Positions 1 through 12,084 of a stretch of DNA of 64,000 bases are shown here, piece by piece (the stretch's first letter is position 1; every line of letters starts with the position of its first letter). The stretch is from an uncultured Marinobacter sp. Its GTDB lineage: Bacteria; Pseudomonadota; Gammaproteobacteria; Pseudomonadales; Oleiphilaceae. The notes beneath the pieces were generated by a model. That model was not told where the DNA came from. It did no database searches and saw nothing but the letters and a program-made list of their open reading frames with translations. The DNA lies in the NCBI RefSeq assembly GCF_946886895.1, contig NZ_CAMPJO010000017.1:1-64000 (forward strand). Direction: 5' to 3'. The translations under genes were made by a program, and so were the position numbers.

Positions 1-94
1 CGCGCACTCTACCCGGATGTATGATAGGTCTTGTTACGAGTACAAACCGTATTGAGGTTGCAGTCTACAGCACCCCGTATCCTGGAGGCATATC

Positions 95-1849
95 ATTAAC
101 ACCCGTCACCGCAAGGCCCTGAAACTGGTTGTTGAATTTATCAGCCCTTACCGCCAGGCCGTCGCCGGCGCCCTGGTCGCGCTGGTCTTCACTGCCGGCA
201 TAACGCTGGGGCTTGGCCAGGGCCTACGCATTCTGGTTGATCAGGGATTGGCCACCGAATCCCCGGAAAATCTGGCCAAAGCGATTGGTCTGTTCTTTAT
301 TCTTGTGCTCGGCCTCGCGTTCGGTTCGTTCGCGCGGTTCTACCTGGTGTCCTGGATCGGGGAGCGAGTGGTGGCGGATATTCGCAAGAAAGTATTCAAC
401 CACCTGATTGATCTTCATCCAGGCTTTTTTGAGCAAAACCGGGCGCTGGAAATCCAGTCCCGGTTTACCGCAGATACCACCGTTCTGCAGTCGGTCATTG
501 GCTCCACCGTGTCCATAGCCCTGCGTAATACGTTAATGCTGGTCGGGGGCTTGCTTCTGCTGTTTATCACCAACGCCAAGCTGGCCAGTATTATCCTGCT
601 GGGCTTTCCCCTGGTGATCGCGCCGATTCTGTTCTTCGGCCGGCGGGTGCGGCAGCTGTCGCGTCTGAGTCAGGACCGGGTCGCCGATGTGGGCAGTTAC
701 GTGGGCGAGAATCTGACTCAGATTAAGACGGTACAGGCCTTCAATCACCAGCCTTATGACCGGCAGTTTTTTTCGGAGGTCTCAGAGAAGGCCTTCGATA
801 TCGCGCGGCAACGTATCCGTCAGCGGGCCTGGCTGACCACACTGGCCATCTCACTGGTGATGGGGGCGGTGGGAATTGTGATATGGATTGGCGGGCTGGA
901 TGTGATCCATGGCCGTATCAGCCCTGGCGAACTGGCCGCTTTTGTGTTCTACAGCCTGCTGGTGGGGGTAGCCGCGGGCGCCCTCAGTGAGGTGATTGGA
1001 GAATTACAGAGAGCGGCGGGCTCGGCGGCACGTCTGTTTGAGCTGCTGCAAACCGAACCGGAATTTGTTCGGGAGAATGGCGGCAAAGCCCTGCCGGACT
1101 CCATCCGTGGCGAGATTCGCATGGAGAACCTGGGGTTCAGTTACCCCGGTCGCCCGGAACCGCCAGCCCTCTCTGACTTCACGCTCGAGGTGAAGGCCGG
1201 GGAGACCCTGGCGTTGGTGGGCCCGTCCGGCGCCGGCAAGTCCACCCTGTTCGATCTGCTGCTGCATTTTTACCAACTCGGTCAGGGCCGGATTCTGATT
1301 GACGGCATAAACACGGCGGATGTCCCTCTCGAATCATTGCGCCGTTGCTTTGCATTGGTTCCCCAGAATCCGGCCCTATTCCATGGCACGGTGGCGGACA
1401 ACATTCGCTATGCCCGGCCGGATGCAAGCCAGGCCGTTGTGGAGCGGGCCGCCAGGATTGCCCATGCCCATGAGTTCATCCAGGGCCTGCCAAACGGTTA
1501 TGAGACACCTCTGGGCGATGCCGGCCTCGGGTTGTCCGGTGGACAGAAACAGCGCCTGGCCATCGCCCGGGCCTTGCTGGCCGACGCACCGGTTCTGCTT
1601 CTGGACGAAGCCACCAGCGCCCTGGATGCCGAAAGTGAAAACCTCATCCAGCAGGCCATGCCAGCCCTCACGTCGGGGCGCACCACGCTGGTCATTGCCC
1701 ATCGCCTGGCGACGGTTCGGGATGCTGATCGTATTGCGGTTCTGGATCAGGGCCGGCTTTTGGCGGTGGGTACCCATGATGAGCTCATGCGTGATAGTGG
1801 CCTTTACCAGCGGCTGGCGAAACTGCAGTTCCGGGACGCACCGGCCTGA
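95..1849 (+). CDS. ABC exporter half-transporter, MsbA-related (permease fused to ATPase)
   Basis: Homodimeric type I ABC exporter of the inner membrane; the substrate cannot be read from sequence, and MsbA-related members are thought to move lipids or drugs. The N-terminal part holds the six-helix permease. The C-terminal ATPase has Walker A GPSGAGKST (about residues 375-383), signature LSGGQKQR (about 479), Walker B VLLLDEATSALD (about 498) and an H-loop IAHR. The frame is open from 56 but contains no ATG, GTG or TTG until TTG at 248, which would delete the first transmembrane helix (encoded at about 146-220). A good Shine-Dalgarno TGGAGG (83-88) lies six bases before ATT at 95, so I start there and obtain 584 residues, the usual family length. 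ATC at 92 is the alternative. The family is certain; the start is not. Confidence 0.85.
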   Translation: MNTRHRKALKLVVEFISPYRQAVAGALVALVFTAGITLGLGQGLRILVDQGLATESPENLAKAIGLFFILVLGLAFGSFARFYLVSWIGERVVADIRKKVFNHLIDLHPGFFEQNRALEIQSRFTADTTVLQSVIGSTVSIALRNTLMLVGGLLLLFITNAKLASIILLGFPLVIAPILFFGRRVRQLSRLSQDRVADVGSYVGENLTQIKTVQAFNHQPYDRQFFSEVSEKAFDIARQRIRQRAWLTTLAISLVMGAVGIVIWIGGLDVIHGRISPGELAAFVFYSLLVGVAAGALSEVIGELQRAAGSAARLFELLQTEPEFVRENGGKALPDSIRGEIRMENLGFSYPGRPEPPALSDFTLEVKAGETLALVGPSGAGKSTLFDLLLHFYQLGQGRILIDGINTADVPLESLRRCFALVPQNPALFHGTVADNIRYARPDASQAVVERAARIAHAHEFIQGLPNGYETPLGDAGLGLSGGQKQRLAIARALLADAPVLLLDEATSALDAESENLIQQAMPALTSGRTTLVIAHRLATVRDADRIAVLDQGRLLAVGTHDELMRDSGLYQRLAKLQFRDAPA

Positions 1850-1888
1850 CGGCGACAAACGTCGGTTTGTGTCCTGTCACCGTACTAC

Positions 1889-1906
1889 TTACACTGGTAG
1901 GTGTAA
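1889..1906. promoter_or_regulatory. Inverted repeat upstream of gabT, possible operator
   Basis: TTACAC and GTGTAA form a perfect 6-6-6 inverted repeat in the 89-base gap between the ABC exporter and gabT, about 33 bases before the start. Its size and place suit a dimeric repressor. The regulator is unknown, and a repeat this short may arise by chance. Confidence 0.3.
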
Positions 1907-1938
1907 CTTTCGAACCTGAACCCAGGGAGAATGGCAAA

Positions 1939-3216
1939 GTGAGCAATAAAGAATTGCAGGCACTCAAAGAACGCTACGTTGCGGCGGGCGCGGCAAGTCC
2001 CAATGAGCAGTTTGCCGACCACGCAACCAACGCGGAACTGTGGGATGCCGACGGCAAACGCATGATCGATTTTGCCGGCGGTATCGGTGTCCTTAACATC
2101 GGTCATCGCCACCCCAAGGTGGTGGAAGCAGTCAAGGCTCAGCTCGACAAGCTGATGCACACCTGCCAGACGGTGATGCCCTACGAGGGCTACGTCAAGC
2201 TGGCGCAGAAGCTCAGCGAAGTGGTTCCGGTCAGGGGCCACGCCAAGGTAATGCTGGCCAATTCCGGTGCGGAAGCACTGGAAAATGCCATGAAGATCGC
2301 CCGGGCCGCCACCGGCAAAACCAATGTCATCTGCTTTGACGGCGGTTACCATGGCCGGACGTTCTACACCATGGCGATGAATGGCAAGGCAGCACCCTAC
2401 CAGACGGATTTCGGTCCTATGCCGGGAACCGTGTTCCGCGCACCCTATCCGGTGCCGTATCACGGCGTGAGTGAAGATGAGGCCCTGCGCGGTCTGAAGA
2501 TGACCATGAAAGCGGACTCCCCGGCCAACAACACGGCGGCCATCGTGATTGAGCCGGTACTGGGCGAAGGCGGTTTTTACGCGGCTCCGGCCAGTTTCCT
2601 GAAAGAAATCCGCAAGATCTGCGACGAAAACGACATCCTGATGATTGCGGATGAGGTCCAGAGTGGCTTTGGCCGGACCGGCAAGATGTTTGCGGTCGAG
2701 CATAGCGGTATTGAGCCCGACATCATGACCATGGCCAAGAGTATGGCGGATGGTATGCCGATTTCCGCCATTGTCGGGACCGACAAGCATATGGACGCCT
2801 CTGGCCCAAACTCTCTCGGTGGTACCTACACCGGCAGTCCGACGGCCTGTGCAGCGGCACTGGCGGTGTTCGATGTGTTCCGGGAAGAAAACATCCTGGG
2901 CAAGGCCCAGGCGCTGGGCGAGAAGCTGAACAAGCGCTTCAGCCAGTGGCAGGAGCAGTTTGAACATGTGGATAACGTCCGCAACCTCGGCCCCATGGCG
3001 GCCTTTGAGCTGGTCGAAAGCAAATCCAGCCGTACGCCCAAGCCGGAACTGGCGGCGGCGGTGACCAAGAAGGCCAAAGAGAAAGGGCTGATTCTGCTGA
3101 GCTGCGGTATGTACGGCAATACCTTGCGGTTCCTGATGCCGGTGACCATCGAAGATGAGGTGCTGGAAGAGGGGCTGGCGATTGTTGAAGAAACCCTGAA
3201 GGAAGTTGGGGCTTAA
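1939..3216 (+). CDS. gabT: 4-aminobutyrate aminotransferase
   Basis: PLP-dependent class III aminotransferase that converts 4-aminobutyrate and 2-oxoglutarate to succinate semialdehyde and glutamate. The reading aligns along its whole length with E. coli GabT (for example FAGGIGVLNIGHRHPKVVEA, IEPVLGEGGFYA, LILLSCGMYGNTLRF). IADEVQSGFGRTG holds the PLP-contacting aspartate, and the Schiff-base lysine is in MTMAKSMADG at residue 267, against 268 in E. coli. I chose GTG at 1939, preceded by GGGAG at 1925, giving 425 residues (MSNKELQALKE, like E. coli MNSNKELMQ). The longer frame from TTG at 1867 adds a non-homologous leader. No gabD or transporter lies beside it. A strong terminator follows. 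Confidence 0.93.
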   Translation: MSNKELQALKERYVAAGAASPNEQFADHATNAELWDADGKRMIDFAGGIGVLNIGHRHPKVVEAVKAQLDKLMHTCQTVMPYEGYVKLAQKLSEVVPVRGHAKVMLANSGAEALENAMKIARAATGKTNVICFDGGYHGRTFYTMAMNGKAAPYQTDFGPMPGTVFRAPYPVPYHGVSEDEALRGLKMTMKADSPANNTAAIVIEPVLGEGGFYAAPASFLKEIRKICDENDILMIADEVQSGFGRTGKMFAVEHSGIEPDIMTMAKSMADGMPISAIVGTDKHMDASGPNSLGGTYTGSPTACAAALAVFDVFREENILGKAQALGEKLNKRFSQWQEQFEHVDNVRNLGPMAAFELVESKSSRTPKPELAAAVTKKAKEKGLILLSCGMYGNTLRFLMPVTIEDEVLEEGLAIVEETLKEVGA

Positions 3217-3245
3217 TACGCCTCAGATTTTCAGTGATAATCAAA

Positions 3246-3275
3246 GCCGGACTCTTATTGGGTCCGGTTTTTTTG
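3246..3275 (+). terminator. Rho-independent terminator after gabT
   Basis: Stem CCGGAC (3247-3252) pairs with GTCCGG (3262-3267) and is followed by seven T. It lies 30 bases after the gabT stop. Confidence 0.9.
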
Positions 3276-3296
3276 TGCCTGGATCTTTGGGAGTCC

Positions 3297-3410
3297 GCGT
3301 CAGCGGTGTACGGCTTTCCGAAACACGCTCCTTGCGGCACATCCCTGTGGCGCTTGGGCTCCGCCATCCATGGCTCCGCACAGTTTCGGAAAGCCGTACA
3401 CCGCTGACGC
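3297..3410. repeat. Long perfect inverted repeat, 28-base arms
   Basis: Arms 3297-3324 and 3383-3410 are exact reverse complements over 28 bases, separated by 58 bases that hold further short self-complementary pieces (for example around CCATCCATGG, 3364-3373). The element fills most of the otherwise gene-free 3276-3505 interval between the gabT terminator and the amylase leader. There is no T-run, so it is not a simple terminator. It could be a REP/BIME-like intergenic repeat or the remnant of a small MITE. I see no second copy in this window. Confidence 0.85.
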
Positions 3411-3592
3411 CCCAAGCTATGAGTCTGACCTAAAACTATACCCTTCCTACGACTACGCCCCTTTTTGTCATCAAGAGGATGTTTTGACTACTTGTTGATC
3501 GCTTCATGTTGTCTTCAGACAGGGACAAAGACGCCGACGTTGCGCTCGTGCCTGTTGAATGCACCACAACAAAGACAACACAGGAGCATGCA

Positions 3593-4975
3593 ATGATCTC
3601 ATTAACTCGGTTTATCACCGGCGCCGCCCTTGGCGCGGCTTTGACGTTGCCCATGCAGCCGGCCCAGGCCGGTGCGTTTGTGCATCTGTTTGAATGGCAA
3701 TGGAGCGATGTCGCCCAGGAGTGTGAGAATTTCCTGGGGCCGAAGGGGTTTAGCGCAGTGCAGGTGTCGCCGCCTCAGGAGCACATTCAGGGTGGCGCCT
3801 GGTGGACCCGGTATCAGCCGGTGAGTTATCGGCTAAACAGCCGCAGCGGTGATGCCAGCGCCTTTGCCGATATGGTTCAGCGGTGCAACGCCGCCGGAGT
3901 GGATGTCTATGCCGATGCGGTGATCAATCACATGGCCAATGGGTCCGGGACGGGCACAGCGGGTTCTGGCTACGATTCCGGATCGTTGAGCTATCCCGTG
4001 TACAGCAGTTGGGATTTCCACTCACCGTGCGGAATCAATCCCGAGGACTATGGCACCAATGCCTGGCGGGTGAGGAACTGCCAGTTGGTGGGGCTGCCCG
4101 ACCTGGATACGGCCGACGGGTACGTGCAGAACACCGTCGCCGGCTATCTGAACGAGCTTGCCTCGCTGGGTGTGAAAGGGATACGGATTGATGCCGCCAA
4201 GCACATGTCACCCGGGGACATTAGCGGGATTCTGTCGAAAGTGAATAATCCGCTGTATGTGTTCCAGGAGGTGATTGACCTCGGTGGCGAGGCCGTGAGC
4301 GCGACGGAGTACACCGGCACCTCCGATGTCACGGAGTTCCGCTACAGCGCCTCCATTGGTGATGTCTTTAAAAATCAAAAACTTGCCTATCTGAATAGCT
4401 TTGGTGAGAGCTGGGGATTCCTGGCCGGGGGCAATGCGGTGGTGTTCACCGATAACCACGACAACCAGCGTGGGCATGGCGCCGGTGGCAGCAATGTCGT
4501 GACCTATAAGGACGGCAGTCTGTACAACATCGCCAATGTCTTTATGCTGGCCTGGCCCTATGGCTATCCGAAGGTGATGTCCAGCTACAGCTTTTCCAAC
4601 GGCGATCAGGGTCCGCCGTCGCAGACGGTTTACCAGAACGGCAGTGCCCAGTGCGGTGGGGCCTGGGTCTGTGAGCACCGGTGGAGTTCCATTGCCAATA
4701 TGGTGGCCTTCCGCAATACCACCGATGGTACCGGGGTTTCGCTCTGGTGGGACAACGGCAACGATCAGATTGCGTTCAGTAGGGGCAATAAGGGCTTCGT
4801 TGTGATCAACCGCGAAGGCGGCAGCCTGTCCCGGACGTTCTCTACCGGCCTGCCGGATGGTCAATATCGGAACGTAGCCGGTAATAATGCCTGTGTCCCG
4901 GTGCAGGGAGGGCAGGTCTTTCTGACGGTTCCCGCCATGCAGGCAGCAGCATTGCACGCAGGAGCGCGTTGTTGA
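3593..4975 (+). CDS. Secreted alpha-amylase, GH13, animal-like chloride-dependent type
   Basis: Endo-acting alpha-1,4-glucan hydrolase exported by Sec. ATG 3593 follows CAGGAG, and MISLTRFITGAAL...QPAQA is a 26-residue signal peptide cut before GAFVHLFEW. In precursor numbering the nucleophile is D200 (GIRIDAAKH), the acid/base E226 (VFQEVI) and the third acid D287 (FTDNHDNQRG). These correspond to mature 174, 200 and 261, almost the numbering of the Pseudoalteromonas haloplanktis enzyme AHA. The chloride site appears present: R198, the HDNQRG asparagine, and K327 (mature 301) in YPKVMSSY, where animal enzymes have Arg and AHA has Lys300. There is no starch-binding domain. The 460-residue product is encoded alone, with no maltodextrin transport genes beside it. 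Confidence 0.92.
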   Translation: MISLTRFITGAALGAALTLPMQPAQAGAFVHLFEWQWSDVAQECENFLGPKGFSAVQVSPPQEHIQGGAWWTRYQPVSYRLNSRSGDASAFADMVQRCNAAGVDVYADAVINHMANGSGTGTAGSGYDSGSLSYPVYSSWDFHSPCGINPEDYGTNAWRVRNCQLVGLPDLDTADGYVQNTVAGYLNELASLGVKGIRIDAAKHMSPGDISGILSKVNNPLYVFQEVIDLGGEAVSATEYTGTSDVTEFRYSASIGDVFKNQKLAYLNSFGESWGFLAGGNAVVFTDNHDNQRGHGAGGSNVVTYKDGSLYNIANVFMLAWPYGYPKVMSSYSFSNGDQGPPSQTVYQNGSAQCGGAWVCEHRWSSIANMVAFRNTTDGTGVSLWWDNGNDQIAFSRGNKGFVVINREGGSLSRTFSTGLPDGQYRNVAGNNACVPVQGGQVFLTVPAMQAAALHAGARC

Positions 4976-5115
4976 CGGCTGGTCCGGCGACGGGGTGGGC
5001 AACCGGGTGATCGGTTAACCCGCCTTCGAAACCCCTTCGATTCATCGTATACTGCCGGGAGTCTTCCGGCAGTGCTCTCTCTGGCCTGCCGCTGTTTCAC
5101 CAACCGGGCCGAACC

Positions 5116-5874
5116 ATGACCGCTCCGAATCCATCCGCCAAACCCGATCACAAGCCCCGTCCCTGGGTTGATCTGTTGGTCAGTATTATCATTCCATCGC
5201 TCATTCTGATGAAACTCAGCGGCGATGAGCATCTGGGCAGTGTCAATGCACTCATCATCGGGCTGGCCTTCCCACTGAGCTGGGGGTTATTTGAGCTGAT
5301 TCGCTATGGCAAACGAAATTTCATTGCCGTGCTGGGCCTGATCAGCGTGGGGCTGACGGGTGGTATTGGCCTGCTGGAGCTGGATGCCGGCTGGCTGGCA
5401 ATCAAGGAGGCAGCCATACCTGCTCTCATCGGCCTGGCAGTGTTGGTCTCCACCCGCACCCGGTACCCTTTGGTGCGCACCTTGCTCTATAACCCCAACG
5501 TGCTGGATATCGACAAGATCCATCGCGTACTGGAAGAACGCAATCACGTGCAGGAATTTGAAGAGCGGTTACAGAAGTCCAGCTATTTTTTTGCGGGCAC
5601 CTTTCTGTTTTCGTCGATTATGAATTATGTGCTCGCGAGATGGATTGTCGTCAGCCCCTCGGGAACCGAAGCATTCAACGAAGAGCTTGGGCAAATGACG
5701 CTGATCAGCTATCCCATGATTGCCATTCCCTCCATGGTGATGATGATGCTCATTTTTTACTATCTCTGGCGCACCATCCGGCGGCTGACTGGCTACACCC
5801 TGGAAGATGTAATTGCAGCTCATCTTGCTGAAAAAGAAAAGAAAAAGTCTTCCGAATCAACATCTGGGAAGTGA
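5116..5874 (+). CDS. VC0807-family integral membrane protein
   Basis: Inner-membrane protein of 252 residues with about five or six hydrophobic segments (around LLVSIIIPSLILMKL, LIIGLAFPLSWGLFEL, FIAVLGLISVGLTGG, SYFFAGTFLFSSIMNYVLA, MIAIPSMVMMMLIFYYLW) and a lysine-rich C-terminal tail. The pattern matches the uncharacterised VC0807 family common in marine gammaproteobacteria. The function is unknown. A possible promoter lies upstream: TATACT at 5048-5053 with TTCGAA 17 bases before it. The gene ends at a shared bidirectional terminator facing gyrB. Confidence 0.75.
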   Translation: MTAPNPSAKPDHKPRPWVDLLVSIIIPSLILMKLSGDEHLGSVNALIIGLAFPLSWGLFELIRYGKRNFIAVLGLISVGLTGGIGLLELDAGWLAIKEAAIPALIGLAVLVSTRTRYPLVRTLLYNPNVLDIDKIHRVLEERNHVQEFEERLQKSSYFFAGTFLFSSIMNYVLARWIVVSPSGTEAFNEELGQMTLISYPMIAIPSMVMMMLIFYYLWRTIRRLTGYTLEDVIAAHLAEKEKKKSSESTSGK

Positions 5875-5908
5875 AGTAGCACCAAACCTGTTTTGAAAAA
5901 TCCGGGAC

Positions 5909-5952
5909 AAAAAAGCGGCGAAGGTGCCAGGGAGGACCTTCGCCGCTTTTTT
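5909..5952. terminator. Bidirectional terminator between VC0807-family gene and gyrB
   Basis: A 13-base-pair stem (5913-5925 with 5936-5948, built on GCGGCGAAGGT) is flanked by an A-run on the left and a T-run on the right. It therefore works for the + gene ending at 5874 and for gyrB ending at 5977 on -. Confidence 0.92.
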
Positions 5953-5976
5953 ATGACTCATCGGAACAGTGACGAA

Positions 5977-9599
<3,623 letters not shown>

Positions 9600-9644
9600 A
9601 AAAGGACGAACCCGCCGGGGCCAGGAATGGGGGGAAGGAGACCG

Positions 9645-10916
9645 TCAGTGCAGCATGTTCAGGCGTTCATCCATGAACACATCCATCTCCGGCGCGAGGA
9701 TGTGAACGTACCGGTCAAAATACAGGAATTGTTTCAGCAGCAACGCGAACTCCCGGGGAAAGTGCAGGCCGTGGCTTTCGCCGATTTTGACCATGTCCAA
9801 CAGGATATTGTTGACATCGTCCTCCGCCTGTTCGGCTTCATAGGGAATGTGATCCGGAACCATCTTGTCCATCTGCTGGTACAGACGTCGCAGATCCGCC
9901 GCCAGCTCGCCGGCCTGCACTGTCTGCCGGGTGACGCCAATCCGGATCATGGCGTCTGCCATACCGTCGAAATTACCGACCATCACCGATGAAATAAAAT
10001 CGCTGACCGCCTGCCAGGTATCCGACCGGATCCGCCCGACGATGCCGAAATCAATAAATCCGACACGACCGTCCCGCAGCACCATCAGGTTGCCGGCGTG
10101 GACATCGGCATGAAAAAATTCACATTGGGTGAGGCTGGCAAACCAGGTGTTCATGGCGGTAATCAGGGTCCGCTCCGGATCCCGGGCGTAGCCCCGAATA
10201 CTCTCCAGGTCGGTGAGAGGTACGCCGTAGAACCGCTCCATGGTCAACACTCGCCGGGTGCTGCAATGTTCATAGACTTTCGGCACCGCGGCATCTTCAT
10301 TATGGGTGTCGTGCAAAAAATTCCGGAACACCCGCAGGTTATTCGCTTCCTTTATGAAGTCACACTCTTCCATCATGGTCCGCTGAATTTCTTCCACGAT
10401 ACCAGACATGGACGTCCACGAAAGCTTCGGTGCCAGGGTCTCCAGAATGCGCGCCGACAGGTACAGAAAATTCAGGTCTGTCAGCAGAATATTTTCCACG
10501 CCGGGCTTCTGTACCTTGATCACCACATCCTCCCCGGTCACCAGCCGGGCTGCATGAACCTGGGCAATGGACGCGGATGCCAGCGCCACCGGATCAATGT
10601 CCGAATACACCTGCTCAACAGGCCGCCCGAGCTCCTCCTGGATGATGCGTTTGATCACACCAAAAGGCAGGTTCGGTGTCCTGTCCAGACAGTACTGGAA
10701 TTCTTCGACGTACTCCTTTGGGAAAAACGTGGGGGAGCTGGCAATGAACTGCCCGAGCTTGATGTAGGTCGCGCCCAGTGACTCAAAGGTCTGGCGCAGC
10801 AACCGTGGTGTCGGGGGGCGATCCCCCCTGACCCAACCAACACCGGTCCGGCCCAGCACAGAAAGTGTCTGCCCTATCCTGAGTGCGCCTTTGATTCCGT
10901 TCGTCACGGTGCCCAT
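9645..10916 (-). CDS. ABC1/AarF/UbiB-family atypical kinase-like protein
   Basis: Protein-kinase-like fold family that includes UbiB/COQ8, linked to ubiquinone metabolism through an ATPase activity. Visible motifs are the KxGQ region (GATYIKLGQFIASSP), the alanine-rich nucleotide loop replacing the canonical glycine loop (LASASIAQVHAA), the lysine in DVVIKVQKPGVE, the catalytic loop FFHADVHAGNLMV and the DFG-like FIDFGIVGRI. At 423 residues it lacks the C-terminal membrane anchor of UbiB (about 540 residues), so it is a paralogue rather than the biosynthetic ubiB. It starts only 10 bases after dnaN, suggesting co-transcription with the replication genes. The substrate is unknown. Confidence 0.85.
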   Translation of the reverse strand: MGTVTNGIKGALRIGQTLSVLGRTGVGWVRGDRPPTPRLLRQTFESLGATYIKLGQFIASSPTFFPKEYVEEFQYCLDRTPNLPFGVIKRIIQEELGRPVEQVYSDIDPVALASASIAQVHAARLVTGEDVVIKVQKPGVENILLTDLNFLYLSARILETLAPKLSWTSMSGIVEEIQRTMMEECDFIKEANNLRVFRNFLHDTHNEDAAVPKVYEHCSTRRVLTMERFYGVPLTDLESIRGYARDPERTLITAMNTWFASLTQCEFFHADVHAGNLMVLRDGRVGFIDFGIVGRIRSDTWQAVSDFISSVMVGNFDGMADAMIRIGVTRQTVQAGELAADLRRLYQQMDKMVPDHIPYEAEQAEDDVNNILLDMVKIGESHGLHFPREFALLLKQFLYFDRYVHILAPEMDVFMDERLNMLH

Positions 10917-10926
10917 CGTTTGTCTC

Positions 10927-12030
10927 CTATAACCTCATCGGCATAACCACATACAGGCAGCGGTTATCGTTCTGCGCTTCAATCAGAGCGCTGCTGTTCG
11001 GGTTCGACAGGGTAATCTTCACCTGTTCCTCATCCAGCGCATTCATCACGTCCACCAGATACCCTACATTAAACCCGATCTGCAGGGATTCGCCCTGATA
11101 CTCAACCGGCAGCGCGTCTTCAGCCTGTTCCTGGTCAGGGTTGTTGGCAAAGACCTGAAGTTCGTTGGGAGCCAGATTCAGACGAACGCCCCGAATATTC
11201 TCGTGGGACAGGATACCCGCTCGCTGCAGGGTGTTTTTCAGGGTGGCGCGATCCGCCATCACCACCTTGTCACCACCACGGGGAATCACCCGGTTGTAAT
11301 CCGGGAACTTGCCTTCGATCAGCTTGGAGGTAAAGGTATAGGAACCGACCGTCGCCCGCAGATGGTTGTCACCGATTACCAGGGTAACGGGTGTCTCTAC
11401 TTCGTCCAGCAACCGCGCCAGCTCCAGCACCCCTTTGCGGGGTACGATCACCTGTCGCAGTTCCGGGCAGCCGGTATCGAGTTCCTGATGGGCCATGGCC
11501 AGCCGGTGGCCATCGGTGGCCACCGTCCGCACATGGCTACTGTCCACTTCCAGCAGCAACCCGTTGAGATAATACCGGACGTCCTGTTGCGCCATGGCAA
11601 AGGCAGTGGCGTCCAGCATCCGCTCCAGCTCTTTCTGGGGCAGCTCCAGCCGGAAACTTTCCGCCTCATCCTCGACGTTCGGAAAATGCTCTGCCGGCAA
11701 CGTCGACAGGGTGAAATGGCTGGCACCGCACCGGACGTGCAACCGGTCGCCTTCGAGCGCCAGTTCAATCGGCGCTTCGTCACCCAGTGCCCGGCAGATA
11801 TCAGACAGTTTCCGGGCCGGCACGGTAATCCGGCCAGGCTGATCCACATGCACCGGCGCTACCCGGCCTACCAGTTCCACTTCCATGTTGGTCCCGGTCA
11901 ACGTCAGGCTGTTGTCTTCCGCCACCAGCAGAACGTTGGAAAGAACGGGCATGGTCTGTTTTTTCTCTACCACACCGGCAATGCTTTGCAGCGGTGTCAG
12001 CAGGGATTCACGGCTGATCGTCAGTTTCAT
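10927..12030 (-). CDS. dnaN: DNA polymerase III sliding clamp, beta subunit
   Basis: Homodimeric ring clamp that tethers Pol III and other partners to DNA. The three clamp domains are contiguous, ending in the canonical C-terminus YVVMPMRL that forms part of the partner-binding pocket. I start at 12030 (MKLTISRESLLTPLQSIAGVVE), as in the family. The frame extends 15 codons further to 12075, but that leader has no homology to known clamps. The product is 367 residues. It lies 54 bases downstream of dnaA. Confidence 0.98.
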   Translation of the reverse strand: MKLTISRESLLTPLQSIAGVVEKKQTMPVLSNVLLVAEDNSLTLTGTNMEVELVGRVAPVHVDQPGRITVPARKLSDICRALGDEAPIELALEGDRLHVRCGASHFTLSTLPAEHFPNVEDEAESFRLELPQKELERMLDATAFAMAQQDVRYYLNGLLLEVDSSHVRTVATDGHRLAMAHQELDTGCPELRQVIVPRKGVLELARLLDEVETPVTLVIGDNHLRATVGSYTFTSKLIEGKFPDYNRVIPRGGDKVVMADRATLKNTLQRAGILSHENIRGVRLNLAPNELQVFANNPDQEQAEDALPVEYQGESLQIGFNVGYLVDVMNALDEEQVKITLSNPNSSALIEAQNDNRCLYVVMPMRL

Positions 12031-12084
12031 GTCACTCAGCTTTCTTTTGTTGGAAGGGTGAATGTTTGTCGCCACCGCCTCGGA

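Noticed and set aside
1885..2967. 360-codon minus-strand frame across gabT
   Set aside because: Shadow of gabT: low-complexity His/Arg/Gly-rich translation with no domain, and gabT is certain on the other strand.
5051..5073. Perfect 8-base-pair hairpin ACTGCCGG/CCGGCAGT after the amylase gene
   Set aside because: No T-run follows and it overlaps a possible -10 of the next gene, so I do not call a terminator.
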